A DNA stretch of 37,783 bases from Aphodosoma sp045126975 (GTDB lineage: Bacteria; Bacteroidota; Bacteroidia; Bacteroidales; Paludibacteraceae): contig JBGVPL010000032.1 of the NCBI GenBank assembly GCA_045126975.1, positions 1 through 37,783 of the forward strand, written 5' to 3'. The position numbers and the translations under genes are program-made. A model generated the notes under the pieces. The model was given only the letters and a program-made list of their open reading frames with translations. It searched no databases and was not told the origin of the DNA. This document shows positions 6,931-16,265 of this stretch, in pieces. Each line of letters begins with the position of its first letter. Positions within the stretch are counted from its first letter, which is position 1.

Positions 6931-7602
6931 ATGAAACAAATAACAATAGGACGTAATACAAATTCTGATATAGTTGTAGATTCGAGTTATAATACTGTAA
7001 GTACAAATCATGCAACTATAATTGAAGATAATGGTAGAATTATTTTTAAAGATCATAGTTCTAATGGTAGTTATGTAAATGGACATTTAGTTCATCAAAC
7101 TCAATTTGAAATACAAATGCATGATGCGATATTTTTATCTCGGTCATATCAATTGGATATGAACCAAGTGCGTCGGTGCTTAGGATTAGGTCGAGAAACG
7201 CAACGAATTTCGCAACAAAATGCTCACACAATGCAAGATTTTGGTCAACAACATGTGGTTACTCCTCAACCACAAGCTCAATATCAACAACCTGTTCATC
7301 AACAACAAGCTACACCAAAGTGTTTAAATAAGTTTAATTGGGGGGCATTTCTGTTAAGTTGGATTTGGGAAGTTTGTCATAGTGTATGGATTTCTTTGTT
7401 ATGTTTGATTCCATACGTTAATTTTGTTATGGTTTTTGTTTTAGGTTTTAACGGAAGTAGATGGGCTTGGGAAAATTGTAAAGATAGAATGACAGCAGAG
7501 GAATTTGACGCAAGACAAAAGTCATGGACAAAAGGAGCTGTAATTTATTTTGTTGTTGTCTTTGTCCTTTGTTTTATAATAGGATTTGCTTCTGCTATGT
7601 AA
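6931..7602 (+). CDS. FHA-domain membrane protein
   Basis: The 223-residue protein starts directly with an FHA domain (about 1-75): GR at 7-8, STNH at 24-27 and NGSYVN at 45-50, so phosphothreonine binding looks intact. A Q/H-rich linker (about 85-125) follows. The C-terminal region of about 95 residues has hydrophobic segments near 136-170 and 202-223, with the pattern NWGAFLLSWIWE...GFNGSRWAWEN seen in an unnamed family of small bacterial membrane domains. It is likely an inner-membrane docking site for phosphorylated partners. It sits 21 bases after the kinase-FHA gene. Confidence 0.8.
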   Translation: MKQITIGRNTNSDIVVDSSYNTVSTNHATIIEDNGRIIFKDHSSNGSYVNGHLVHQTQFEIQMHDAIFLSRSYQLDMNQVRRCLGLGRETQRISQQNAHTMQDFGQQHVVTPQPQAQYQQPVHQQQATPKCLNKFNWGAFLLSWIWEVCHSVWISLLCLIPYVNFVMVFVLGFNGSRWAWENCKDRMTAEEFDARQKSWTKGAVIYFVVVFVLCFIIGFASAM

Positions 7603-7629
7603 AATGTTTAAAATAAAATTTATTATATT

Positions 7630-9108
7630 ATGTCACAACCAACACAAAACACTTATAAACGCTCATTTGCTGGTTCGATAGGAGCTGGTATGGGGTCATT
7701 ATTTAATGCTTCAGGTAAAAAATACTTCATACTTGAGCATAAAGTTTCTTCTAAATATCATAAAGCGGGAGAATCGCAACAAATTATTGTAGATCAAATT
7801 GAATTAGGACGTGATGATAAATGTCAAGTTCGTTTTGATGAGTCGTTTACTACGGTATCACGTCGTCATGCGGCGATTGTTCGTGATGGGGATAACTGGA
7901 AATTGATACAATTGTCAAAGACGAATACAACTTTTCTGAATGGGCATCCAGTTAAAAATGAATGGTATTTACAAAATGGTGATGAAATTCAATTGTCGGT
8001 AAATGGACCAAAATTAGGTTTTATTATTCCTTCAGGTGAAAAATCGACTGTTAAGAGTATAAATCTTACGGCTCGTATGAATTTGTTTGCTCAGCAAGCT
8101 CTTCGTCCGTATAAAACAGCAGTTGCGGTTTTGGCTGTTGTATTGTTGTTGTCATTAGGTGGTGGTAGTTATGCTATTTGGAGCGGTATTCAAACAAATA
8201 CAGATTTGATTGCTCAAATTGATGATATGAAAAAAGCACAAGAGCAAAATGATTCTATTGCTCAGGCAGATATGGCAAGATTGATTGCAAAAAATGATTC
8301 TATTTCTAAATTGGTAGGAAAACTTAGCGGAGAAGTAAAAAAAGCAAAGGATTTTAAGGTTAAAGTTTCGGAAGAGTTAGTTGAAGGAGAAAAAGATCTT
8401 GAAGCATGTGTTCCTTATGTCTATTTTATTTGGGCAGAACGTATAGTCATAACTTTTGAAGGTCAAACAAAAGAGGTAGAAGGCGGATGGAGCGGAACTG
8501 GTTTTATAGATCAACGTGGTCGATTTATCACAGCTCGTCATGTTATTGAACCTTGGTTTTTTGCACCAGAGACAGAATTGTTGCAAATGTCAAATGTGAT
8601 TGATTCAAACGGCGGAACTGTGGTCGCTTATTTTAAGGCTTATTCTTCATCAGGAGATGTTATTTCGTTTAAATCATCTCAATTTAAGTGTAATAGGGGT
8701 AAGGATGATGTTAGAATTGTAGATGGAGTAAAAATAAGATTAGCAGGATTGAATGATACCGATTATGCGTATTATAATACAGGTAGAGTAAAAGGGTTAC
8801 ACGTTGCCCCAGCATTGTCTGAAAAACTTCCACGTGGAGCAAAATTAAGTGTATTGGGATTTCCTCTTGGTTTAGGAGCAAATTCAGAATCTGAAATTCG
8901 CCCTCAATTTAGTAGTGCAACAACTTCTGATAAGGGATTGAATAATGGTGTAATTTTAACAACTGAAACTACATACGAACAAGGTAGTTCTGGGGGGCCA
9001 GTTTTCTGCGCTAATGCCGATGGTTCAAGTTATACTGTAGTTGGTATTGTATCTGCTGGGGCAGGTCGTTCTACTGGTTTTGTTGTTCCTATTTCAGCAA
9101 TTAAATAA
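7630..9108 (+). CDS. Membrane-anchored FHA / trypsin-like serine protease fusion
   Basis: The 492-residue protein has an N-terminal FHA domain (about 33-135: GR 60-61, SRRH 77-80, LNGHPV from 103), one transmembrane segment (about 162-184) with no N-terminal signal peptide, a predicted coiled coil (about 190-250) and a C-terminal chymotrypsin/HtrA-like protease domain (about 258-492). H304 in TARHVIEP and S454 in GSSGGPVF fit the catalytic positions; D376 or D378 is a candidate third member. Type II topology would place the FHA domain in the cytosol and the protease in the periplasm. No PDZ domain is visible. Phospho-controlled proteolysis across the membrane is inference. Confidence 0.85.
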   Translation: MSQPTQNTYKRSFAGSIGAGMGSLFNASGKKYFILEHKVSSKYHKAGESQQIIVDQIELGRDDKCQVRFDESFTTVSRRHAAIVRDGDNWKLIQLSKTNTTFLNGHPVKNEWYLQNGDEIQLSVNGPKLGFIIPSGEKSTVKSINLTARMNLFAQQALRPYKTAVAVLAVVLLLSLGGGSYAIWSGIQTNTDLIAQIDDMKKAQEQNDSIAQADMARLIAKNDSISKLVGKLSGEVKKAKDFKVKVSEELVEGEKDLEACVPYVYFIWAERIVITFEGQTKEVEGGWSGTGFIDQRGRFITARHVIEPWFFAPETELLQMSNVIDSNGGTVVAYFKAYSSSGDVISFKSSQFKCNRGKDDVRIVDGVKIRLAGLNDTDYAYYNTGRVKGLHVAPALSEKLPRGAKLSVLGFPLGLGANSESEIRPQFSSATTSDKGLNNGVILTTETTYEQGSSGGPVFCANADGSSYTVVGIVSAGAGRSTGFVVPISAIK

Positions 9109-9111
9109 AAT

Positions 9112-10404
9112 ATGAGTATGAAAAAAGATATAAGAATTAGGCTTGCCGCTCGTTGTGAAGCGGCAGGTCGTCCAAATAATGAGGATAATTATCAAGTAGA
9201 TGAAAATCTTGCTGATAATGAATGGGGTTTTACGGCAGATAAAGAATTTTCTTTAGGAGAAAAAGGTTCGTTATTATTAGTTTGTGATGGTATGGGGGGA
9301 ATGAATGCCGGTGAAGTGGCATCAGAAATAGCTGTGCAATCTATAAAAGAGTATTTCTCTGCAGAACACCTCACAGAGGATGTCATAGACTCGTCAGCAT
9401 CAATTAAGGATTATATTAAAAAATCAATTATTTATGCCGATGAACAAATCAAGCAAGAGGGTAAAAATGATGAATCAAAACGCGGTATGGGTAGTACCAT
9501 TGTTTTGGCTTGGTTGATTAATGGTAAAGTCTATGTAGGTTGGTGTGGCGATAGTCGTGCTTATTGTTATAATTCTAAAACAGGATTAATACAACTTTCG
9601 CATGACCATTCATATGTTCAAGAATTGGTTGATGCTGGTAAGTTGTCTGCTGAATTGGCATTTGACCATCCACATAATAATATTATTACTCGAAGTCTTG
9701 GAGATAATAATATGGTGGCTAAGCCTGATGTTGCAGAGTTTGATTTACATAATGAGGATATTATTTTGTTGTGTAGTGATGGTCTTTGTGGGGTATTGCG
9801 AGACAATGAAATTGAGTATTTTATTAAGAATAATCAAACTTCGATGAACGAGTGTCGTGATGCTTTATGGGAAGGTTCTCGTCAAGTGGGTTGGACTGAT
9901 AATACGACAGTTGTTCTTGCACAAGTCGTTTCTGGGGCGGCAACGATTGTTGACGAAAAGGAAGAGGTTATGGTTGCTGAAACAAACAAAGGGTTTAAGC
10001 CAATAACGGTTTTTGTCTTAGCCATACTTTGTTTGTTTTTAGGTGCATCATTGACCTTTGTCTATGTTAAAAGAGCGAAAATTGTAGAATTATGGAATAA
10101 AGTAGAGATGGTGTTTACGGCTGACGAAGAAGTGGATAATTCTGGTGTGGAGAATGAGTCTATCGTTGATGAAAATATTGGTGAAGTTGGTGTTTCTGAT
10201 GGAAGGGATGAGGATGTAAAAGAAGGAAATACTGAAAATAAAACTAAACCCGAGGGGCAAAAAAAACAAGAATCCAAAGTTGATACAAACAAGTTAAATG
10301 AAACTTTTGGAAAAATATCTACAATATCGGAGGAAGAAAAGCTAGATGGATTAACAGAGGAAGCAGAGGTTGAACTAGAAGAAAAAAGAGATACATCAAA
10401 GTAA
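9112..10404 (+). CDS. Membrane-anchored PP2C-family Ser/Thr phosphatase
   Basis: PP2C domain at about 8-275 with the metal-binding motifs RPNNEDN (20-26), DGMGG (59-63), GMGST (126-130), GDSRAY (146-151), SDG (222-224) and TDN (262-264), all intact. A transmembrane segment follows (about 297-319), then a periplasmic tail of about 110 residues that is strongly acidic and E/K-rich with no recognisable domain. The start lies 3 bases after the protease stop codon; a second in-frame ATG at codon 3 is equally possible. It is the expected antagonist of the two kinases in the same operon. Confidence 0.92.
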   Translation: MSMKKDIRIRLAARCEAAGRPNNEDNYQVDENLADNEWGFTADKEFSLGEKGSLLLVCDGMGGMNAGEVASEIAVQSIKEYFSAEHLTEDVIDSSASIKDYIKKSIIYADEQIKQEGKNDESKRGMGSTIVLAWLINGKVYVGWCGDSRAYCYNSKTGLIQLSHDHSYVQELVDAGKLSAELAFDHPHNNIITRSLGDNNMVAKPDVAEFDLHNEDIILLCSDGLCGVLRDNEIEYFIKNNQTSMNECRDALWEGSRQVGWTDNTTVVLAQVVSGAATIVDEKEEVMVAETNKGFKPITVFVLAILCLFLGASLTFVYVKRAKIVELWNKVEMVFTADEEVDNSGVENESIVDENIGEVGVSDGRDEDVKEGNTENKTKPEGQKKQESKVDTNKLNETFGKISTISEEEKLDGLTEEAEVELEEKRDTSK

Positions 10405-10444
10405 GAAGAAACTATTACTATATAATTTGTAAACTAAATTTAAT

Positions 10445-11836
10445 ATGCGATTAACAGAAAATCAACTATTTCATAATAGATATCAATTAAAGAAACTACT
10501 TGGTCGTGGTGGTTTTTCAGAAGTATGGTTAGCACAAGATACTTTTACTTCGATTGATATAGCACTTAAAGTATATGCCCCAGGCAGTGGTATGGATGAT
10601 GATGGCGTGAAAACTTTTAGTGAAGAAATTCGTCGTACATGGGCATTGAATCATAGTGCATTGTTGAAACCTCAACATTTTGATGTTGATAATAATATGC
10701 CATATCTTATAATGCCCTATTGTTCAGAGGGTTCGTGTCTTCGTCGTATAGGTAAAATGTCAGAATCAGATATTTGGAGCCTTTTAGCAGATGTGGCTTC
10801 GGGACTTGATTATTTGCATTCACAAGATGTCATACATCAAGATATAAAACCAGATAACATTCTTATTGATAACAATGGACGTTGTTTGATTTCTGATTTT
10901 GGGATTTCAACTAAAGCTCGTAGTACATTGCGTAAAAGTATGATGGGTAATGTGTCTGGTGGTACAACAGCTTATATGGCTCCAGAACGTTTTTCTCGAG
11001 AACCAGCACCAATCAAGGCAAGTGATATTTGGTCGTTAGGTGCAACTATATTTGAATTAATGACAGGTAATGTCCCTTTTGGTGATTTGGGCGGAGGAAT
11101 GCAAAAAAGTGGAGCAGAAGTACCTTATATTAAAGGAAATTATTCTGATGAATTGCAGTATTTGGTAGAACGTATGTTGTCGTTAGAAACATGGGAACGT
11201 CCAACTGCTGCGCAAATAGCACTTTGGGCCGAAAAACCAAATTCTCGACCCAAAAGAGTTGTTGTAAAAGAACCTATTCAAGAAGAAGTAAACAAGTTGA
11301 ATGAAACTGTTTATTCTGGATCAACAAATAATGATGATAATAAAAATATTTGGGAAAAATTAGAGGAACAAAATGACACAAAGAAACCAGAATTAGTTAT
11401 TGGAACACCTGAAGCTCGAGATAACTCTACTCATAATTTTTTGGCTGCAGCGTTGATAGTTATTTTGGTTATTGGTGGTGTTATTTGGTTTGCAGTAGAA
11501 CAAAATAGGAAGGAGGAGTGTCGAAGAATAGCAAGAAATGAGCATACTACTGCTGTTAGTACTTTTGATAATATATTGCAACAAGCAAGTTTCGATAATG
11601 TTGAGGGCTTCGAAAGTGCATATAGTTGGCTCATTGAAATTCAATCGTGTGAAAGGAATCTTTGTTTTCAAGGGACTCATGTTTATGAACAGAAAAAGGC
11701 AGATTTAAAAAATAAAACATATAATGCATATAATACTTTATACAATAAAATTCAAAAAATGCCAGTAGGTCATTCAACTACAGAAAAGTATAGGACAAAA
11801 TTAAATAAAATAACTGCAATTAATCAAAAATTATAA
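10445..11836 (+). CDS. Membrane-anchored Ser/Thr protein kinase (HQD variant)
   Basis: The 463-residue protein has an N-terminal kinase domain (about 10-265): glycine loop GRGGFSEV from residue 20, K42, DFG at 151-153, APE at 179-181. The catalytic loop reads HQD (131-133) instead of HRD, so this is a non-RD kinase and may not rely on activation-loop phosphorylation in the usual way. A linker of about 65 residues leads to a single transmembrane segment (about 331-350) and a periplasmic region of about 110 residues containing a few cysteines but no PASTA or other known sensor domain. It follows the phosphatase gene by 40 bases, and the BACON gene follows after 3. Confidence 0.9.
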   Translation: MRLTENQLFHNRYQLKKLLGRGGFSEVWLAQDTFTSIDIALKVYAPGSGMDDDGVKTFSEEIRRTWALNHSALLKPQHFDVDNNMPYLIMPYCSEGSCLRRIGKMSESDIWSLLADVASGLDYLHSQDVIHQDIKPDNILIDNNGRCLISDFGISTKARSTLRKSMMGNVSGGTTAYMAPERFSREPAPIKASDIWSLGATIFELMTGNVPFGDLGGGMQKSGAEVPYIKGNYSDELQYLVERMLSLETWERPTAAQIALWAEKPNSRPKRVVVKEPIQEEVNKLNETVYSGSTNNDDNKNIWEKLEEQNDTKKPELVIGTPEARDNSTHNFLAAALIVILVIGGVIWFAVEQNRKEECRRIARNEHTTAVSTFDNILQQASFDNVEGFESAYSWLIEIQSCERNLCFQGTHVYEQKKADLKNKTYNAYNTLYNKIQKMPVGHSTTEKYRTKLNKITAINQKL

Positions 11837-11839
11837 GTT

Positions 11840-13000
11840 ATGAAAAAACACAGAATACTCTTGTTTGGTATATTATTGTGTTTGCCAATGTTACTTTTTG
11901 CCGATATTTGTGCGGATTTTTTAGCAGAAGGTAAGCAACTCTACAATAATGGTAATTATCAAAAAGCTAAGGAATGTTTTCTTTATGTAAAAAATGAGTG
12001 TGGAGCATATTATGGAGATGTTACTAATTGGATAAATAAGTGTGATGCAGCATTAACACCTACATTATCGGTAAGTAAATCTTTTATTTCATGTTCGGCA
12101 AGTGGTACTACTCAATATATAACAGTAACCTCAAATACAACATGGCAAGTTGAATATCCATCTTCGAATATGTATTCTGTAACTCGCAATGGGAATAGTT
12201 TGACTGTTACTATTTATTCTACAACTTCAACAGAGTCTCGTACTGATTATTTTAATGTAAAAACTACAGATGGTAAGATTGTAAAAAAAATTACATTAAC
12301 TCAATCTGGAAAATCGGTATCAAATTCATTGGAAGTTAGTACTTCTTTGATTTCATGTTCGGCATCGGCAACGACAAAATATGTAACAGTAACATCGAAC
12401 ACTTCGTGGCAAATAGAACATCCAACAGGAAATATGTATTCAGTTACAAGAAATGGTAATACTTTAACAGTTAAGATTACAGCGAATACTTCGACAAATG
12501 CACGGGAGGATTTTTTCAATGTAAAAACTACAGATGGAAAGATTGTAAAAAAAATCACATTGAAACAGAGTGGTAAGGTTTCGCATAGTTCTAATTCTTA
12601 TGCTGTGATAGATAATGCTTGGATAGATCATAATGTATATGAGAATGGTGTAAAAGGGATGAGAATACACATTAATGTTGCTGTGCATTATGCTTTAAAT
12701 CATAAAGTGGGAGTTGCGATTTATTTTTCTTATAAGAATGGGAATAAATTAAAAGATTATAACGGAAGTTATAAAATTTTTAGTGATGGTAATGTTGGAA
12801 TTTATGATACAGACAATGCAACTTATGAAAGTACACGATGGAAAGATTGGACAATATTTTTCCCTTATTCTGAGTTACATATGGAGTCTGGCTGTAAAGA
12901 TGTACCATTGCAAGTGAATATTGGTATTTATGATTCTACTGATGAAAAATGGTTAACCTCTTCTGAACAAAAAACAATAGGTTTTACTTTTTCTAATTAA
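11840..13000 (+). CDS. Secreted BACON-domain protein
   Basis: Signal peptide (residues 1-21), then a Cys-containing helical region of about 50 residues (22-72) that resembles a single TPR-like hairpin. Two BACON-type beta-sandwich domains follow at about 76-157 and 164-245. They are highly similar to each other, also at DNA level, including the shared segment FNVKTTDGKIVKKITL. The C-terminal part (250-386) is a further beta-rich domain that I do not recognise. BACON domains are typical of Bacteroidetes surface and periplasmic proteins, where a carbohydrate- or mucin-related role has been proposed. The gene lies 3 bases after the kinase and shares its N-terminal module with the next gene. Confidence 0.85.
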   Translation: MKKHRILLFGILLCLPMLLFADICADFLAEGKQLYNNGNYQKAKECFLYVKNECGAYYGDVTNWINKCDAALTPTLSVSKSFISCSASGTTQYITVTSNTTWQVEYPSSNMYSVTRNGNSLTVTIYSTTSTESRTDYFNVKTTDGKIVKKITLTQSGKSVSNSLEVSTSLISCSASATTKYVTVTSNTSWQIEHPTGNMYSVTRNGNTLTVKITANTSTNAREDFFNVKTTDGKIVKKITLKQSGKVSHSSNSYAVIDNAWIDHNVYENGVKGMRIHINVAVHYALNHKVGVAIYFSYKNGNKLKDYNGSYKIFSDGNVGIYDTDNATYESTRWKDWTIFFPYSELHMESGCKDVPLQVNIGIYDSTDEKWLTSSEQKTIGFTFSN

Positions 13001-13012
13001 TTTAAAAAAATT

Positions 13013-14578
13013 ATGAATAGAATAGCTATTTTGTTAATTTGTATATTTGGTATTAGTATTAATTTGTTCGCTGATAATATTTGTTCTGAATTCTTATCTG
13101 AAGCTAAACAGAATTATAATAATGGTAATTATCAAAAAGCAAAAGAGGGTTTTGAATATGTGAAACGTGAATGTGGGGAAAGTTATGGTTCTGTGAATGA
13201 TTGGATACAATTGTGTGATGAAAAATTAAATAGAACTAAAACAACACAAAGTGCTTCGAATTATACTTCAGTTTATTTATCTGTATCGCCAATTAGTTTG
13301 AATTTTAGTGCTAAAGGTGGGACAAAAACGATTTCTGTTTCCTCATCAAGTGGTTTTAATGTTTCAACTAATAATTATTGGATAAAATATAGAAAAAATG
13401 ATTATTCAATTGATATTACTATTGATGAGAATTTTAATTCTTCGGTGAGAGATGGTTCTATTAAAATTACTAATTATGATGGAAAATCAGTGTCTATTGC
13501 TATACGGCAACAAAAAAAATTAACATCTGCTCAATTGACATCATCTCCATTGTATTTAGAGTTTGAGGCAAATGGAGGTACAAAAGCATTGACTATTACA
13601 TCGTCAAGTAGTTTTTCTGTTGAAACAGATGTTAGTTGGTTAACTTATAGTAAGAGTGATGATTATGTTTATGTTACAGCAAAAGCTAACAGTTATTCGG
13701 TTAAACGTAATGGTATGATTAAAATACAAAATAGCGATGGTAAAACGATTTCGGTTTCTATTTCTCAAAAAGCAAATGTTTCGGCATCATCAAATACATC
13801 GTCAATATCATCTTATTCAGACAGTAAGTCTTTGTCTGTGTCATCTACATATATTTATTCTTCGTATAGTGGTTCAATTCGATATTTAACTGTAACAAGC
13901 AATACTGAGTGGGAATTGTTGTATCCTACTGGATCTATGTATTCAGTTTCGCGTTCGGGAAATCAATTAACTATTTATATCCATTCTAATTCTTATAATG
14001 AGAGTCGTAAAGACTTTTTTAAGGTCATAACAAAAGATGGATCAAAAGAAGTTAAAGTAACAATGGAGCAAGGGGCTAATACTTCAGCAAGAACAAGTAG
14101 TACAAGCAAAACTAAAAAAACTACATCGTATAATAGTAATTTGACTGCATATCAAAAGTATATTCAAAATCAAGATAATATTGAAATTACTTGGCTTGGT
14201 TTTAATACATCATTATGTACTGGCTATGAATTAGGTGTTTCTTTATTAAGATTACGTTTTGGTTGGTTTCAACTTAAACTATATGAAATGAGTTTAGGGT
14301 ATGATTTTGTTAGTGGAAGAGATTTTGTTGCATATAATCCGAGTGTTAATTTCTTGATACCAACTGGTTATGAAGGAACATTTTATTTTGGAGCAGGACC
14401 AACTATAAATACATTAATGTGGGATTATGATTGGTGGGATTATGATAAATGGGTTTGGTTTAATGCAGAATTAGGTTATCGTTGGCATTGGGGGGATTGG
14501 GCTTCATCAGATTTCTTTATGCGTTATGATGGAATGTTTACTATAGGTGTATCTATTCAATGGTCGTCGTATTTTTAA
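13013..14578 (+). CDS. Secreted BACON-domain protein with C-terminal barrel-like region
   Basis: Signal peptide (1-20), an N-terminal Cys-helical module (21-72) closely matching that of the previous gene (NNGNYQKAKE in both), then three BACON-type repeats at about 87-167, 176-253 and 274-354. After a Ser/Thr/Lys-rich linker (355-380), the last 140 residues alternate aromatic and polar positions and end with Phe (SIQWSSYF), as outer-membrane beta-barrel strands do. This suggests anchoring in the outer membrane with BACON domains in the periplasm or at the surface, but 140 residues is short for a complete barrel. Confidence 0.8.
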   Translation: MNRIAILLICIFGISINLFADNICSEFLSEAKQNYNNGNYQKAKEGFEYVKRECGESYGSVNDWIQLCDEKLNRTKTTQSASNYTSVYLSVSPISLNFSAKGGTKTISVSSSSGFNVSTNNYWIKYRKNDYSIDITIDENFNSSVRDGSIKITNYDGKSVSIAIRQQKKLTSAQLTSSPLYLEFEANGGTKALTITSSSSFSVETDVSWLTYSKSDDYVYVTAKANSYSVKRNGMIKIQNSDGKTISVSISQKANVSASSNTSSISSYSDSKSLSVSSTYIYSSYSGSIRYLTVTSNTEWELLYPTGSMYSVSRSGNQLTIYIHSNSYNESRKDFFKVITKDGSKEVKVTMEQGANTSARTSSTSKTKKTTSYNSNLTAYQKYIQNQDNIEITWLGFNTSLCTGYELGVSLLRLRFGWFQLKLYEMSLGYDFVSGRDFVAYNPSVNFLIPTGYEGTFYFGAGPTINTLMWDYDWWDYDKWVWFNAELGYRWHWGDWASSDFFMRYDGMFTIGVSIQWSSYF

Positions 14579-14589
14579 AATGTAAGATT

Positions 14590-16200
14590 ATGAAAAAGTT
14601 ATCAATTATTTTATTTGTTTGTTTGTGTTGTAATGTTGTTTTTGCACAAACAAGGCTCGAAAGAGCTCATGCTGCGTTGGATACATTAAATTATGAAGCT
14701 GCAATGGGGCATGTTGATGTAGTTTTAAATTCTGAACCGAAAAATGTTGAGGCTTTAGTTTTGAAAACTATAATTTTAGCTTCAACAGAGATGTATGGAG
14801 AAGCAATAGAATATGCAACAAAGGCAATTGAGTATGCTCCTAAAAAAGGACAATATTCTAAAGATAAAATTTATGCAACACGGGCGGGAATTTTTAAATA
14901 TAGTTTAGAAGAGTATGATAAGGCTATTGCAGATTTTTCATCTGCAATTAAATTGAATAAGCAATCGTCTGATTATTATACAGAAAGAGCACATTGTTAT
15001 GCTTTAGTTAAAGAAATAGGAAAAGCAGAGAAAGATTATTTGAAAAGTATAGAACTTAGTCCGTATAAAGCTGAATATATGGATAATTATGCTCGTTTTT
15101 TGATGTCACAAAATGATACGATAAAAGCTTTTGAATTAGTTAATAAGGCTATTAAATATGATCCTAATTATATTAATTCGTATTATACTCGTTCTCGTAT
15201 CCATTCTACTTGTGGAAGATATACATCCTCTATTGATGATATGTTTTTTATAATAGATAATGTTGGTTTTTCTGAATTCTCTGATAGAGAGTTGTTTTGG
15301 TATTATTTTTATAATGAATCGGATTATGTAATGCAAATTTTATCACAAAAAATAGCAGAGAATCCAGATGACGTAACATATCGTTCTTTTCGTATTGATT
15401 TATACGAATACAAAGAAGAATATCGTAAAGCAATAGCAGATTTAGATTATATAGAAAATTTTTATGGGATAGGTGAGTGTACCGCATATTTTTATAAACA
15501 ACGAGGATATTGTTTTGCGAATGTTTATGAATATAATAATGCACTAAAAGACTATTCTAAATCGCTTGAATTAGAACCTGATGGCTTTGTTTATTTGATG
15601 AGAGCAAATGCTTTTGCCGATAATGGTTATTATGAAGAAGCTATTGCTGATTATGAATTAGTAATGTCACAATATAAGAAACCTGAATTATTGTCTTATG
15701 CATATAGTACTCGTGCATCTATTGCAGAGGAGCAAGATGAATATAATGATGCTATAACCTATTATACTTTACAAATAGAAGAAGATGCAGGTGATTATGC
15801 TTATTTGCGTCGTGGTGCGATGTATAAATTATTAGGAAACATTGTTATGGCAGAAAAAGATTTTGATTATGTATTGTCACTTGATAGTGTGTGGTTAGAT
15901 GTAAAATTATTAGCATTTGCATATACAGAAAATAAGGAAGAGGTTGATAAATTGGTGAAAAGTGAACGAGGTGGTGATTTAGATCCTTATAATATTGCTT
16001 GTGCTTATTCTACGTTAGGTGATATTGATAATGCTTTGAAATATTTAGAAAAAGCCTTGCAAAATGGATATAAAGCATTTCATCATATAGATGTTGATAC
16101 AGATTTTGATAGCATTAGAGATAATGATAAATTTAAAAGATTGATAGATAAATATAGGAAAAGACATATTTCAAATAAAATAAGTAGTTTTTTTAATTAA
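14590..16200 (+). CDS. Secreted tetratricopeptide-repeat protein, last gene of the operon
   Basis: The start was set at the ATG at 14590 because it yields a clean signal peptide (MKKLSIILFVCLCCNVVFAQ); an upstream in-frame start at 14560 would overlap the preceding gene and add ten residues before it. The 536-residue protein consists of about ten TPR units with typical signatures such as YDKAIADFSSAIKLN, YEEAIADYELV and IDNALKYLEKALQNGY. It should be periplasmic, possibly attached to the outer membrane, and may serve as an interaction platform for the BACON proteins. A terminator follows 65 bases after the stop. Confidence 0.85.
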   Translation: MKKLSIILFVCLCCNVVFAQTRLERAHAALDTLNYEAAMGHVDVVLNSEPKNVEALVLKTIILASTEMYGEAIEYATKAIEYAPKKGQYSKDKIYATRAGIFKYSLEEYDKAIADFSSAIKLNKQSSDYYTERAHCYALVKEIGKAEKDYLKSIELSPYKAEYMDNYARFLMSQNDTIKAFELVNKAIKYDPNYINSYYTRSRIHSTCGRYTSSIDDMFFIIDNVGFSEFSDRELFWYYFYNESDYVMQILSQKIAENPDDVTYRSFRIDLYEYKEEYRKAIADLDYIENFYGIGECTAYFYKQRGYCFANVYEYNNALKDYSKSLELEPDGFVYLMRANAFADNGYYEEAIADYELVMSQYKKPELLSYAYSTRASIAEEQDEYNDAITYYTLQIEEDAGDYAYLRRGAMYKLLGNIVMAEKDFDYVLSLDSVWLDVKLLAFAYTENKEEVDKLVKSERGGDLDPYNIACAYSTLGDIDNALKYLEKALQNGYKAFHHIDVDTDFDSIRDNDKFKRLIDKYRKRHISNKISSFFN

Positions 16201-16265
16201 ATGTTAGTTTGTCAATAGAGACAAAGGAAATATAACTATTTTTAATGGCTATTTGAATAAAAAAA

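Noticed and set aside
9602..9847. Alternative plus-strand frame within the PP2C gene
   Set aside because: It overlaps conserved PP2C motifs and encodes a biased, repetitive I/L/M-rich sequence.
3700..16200. Type VI secretion regulatory cluster or TerY-type triad
   Set aside because: Kinase, PP2C and FHA are shared with both, but no Tss component and no vWA protein are present.
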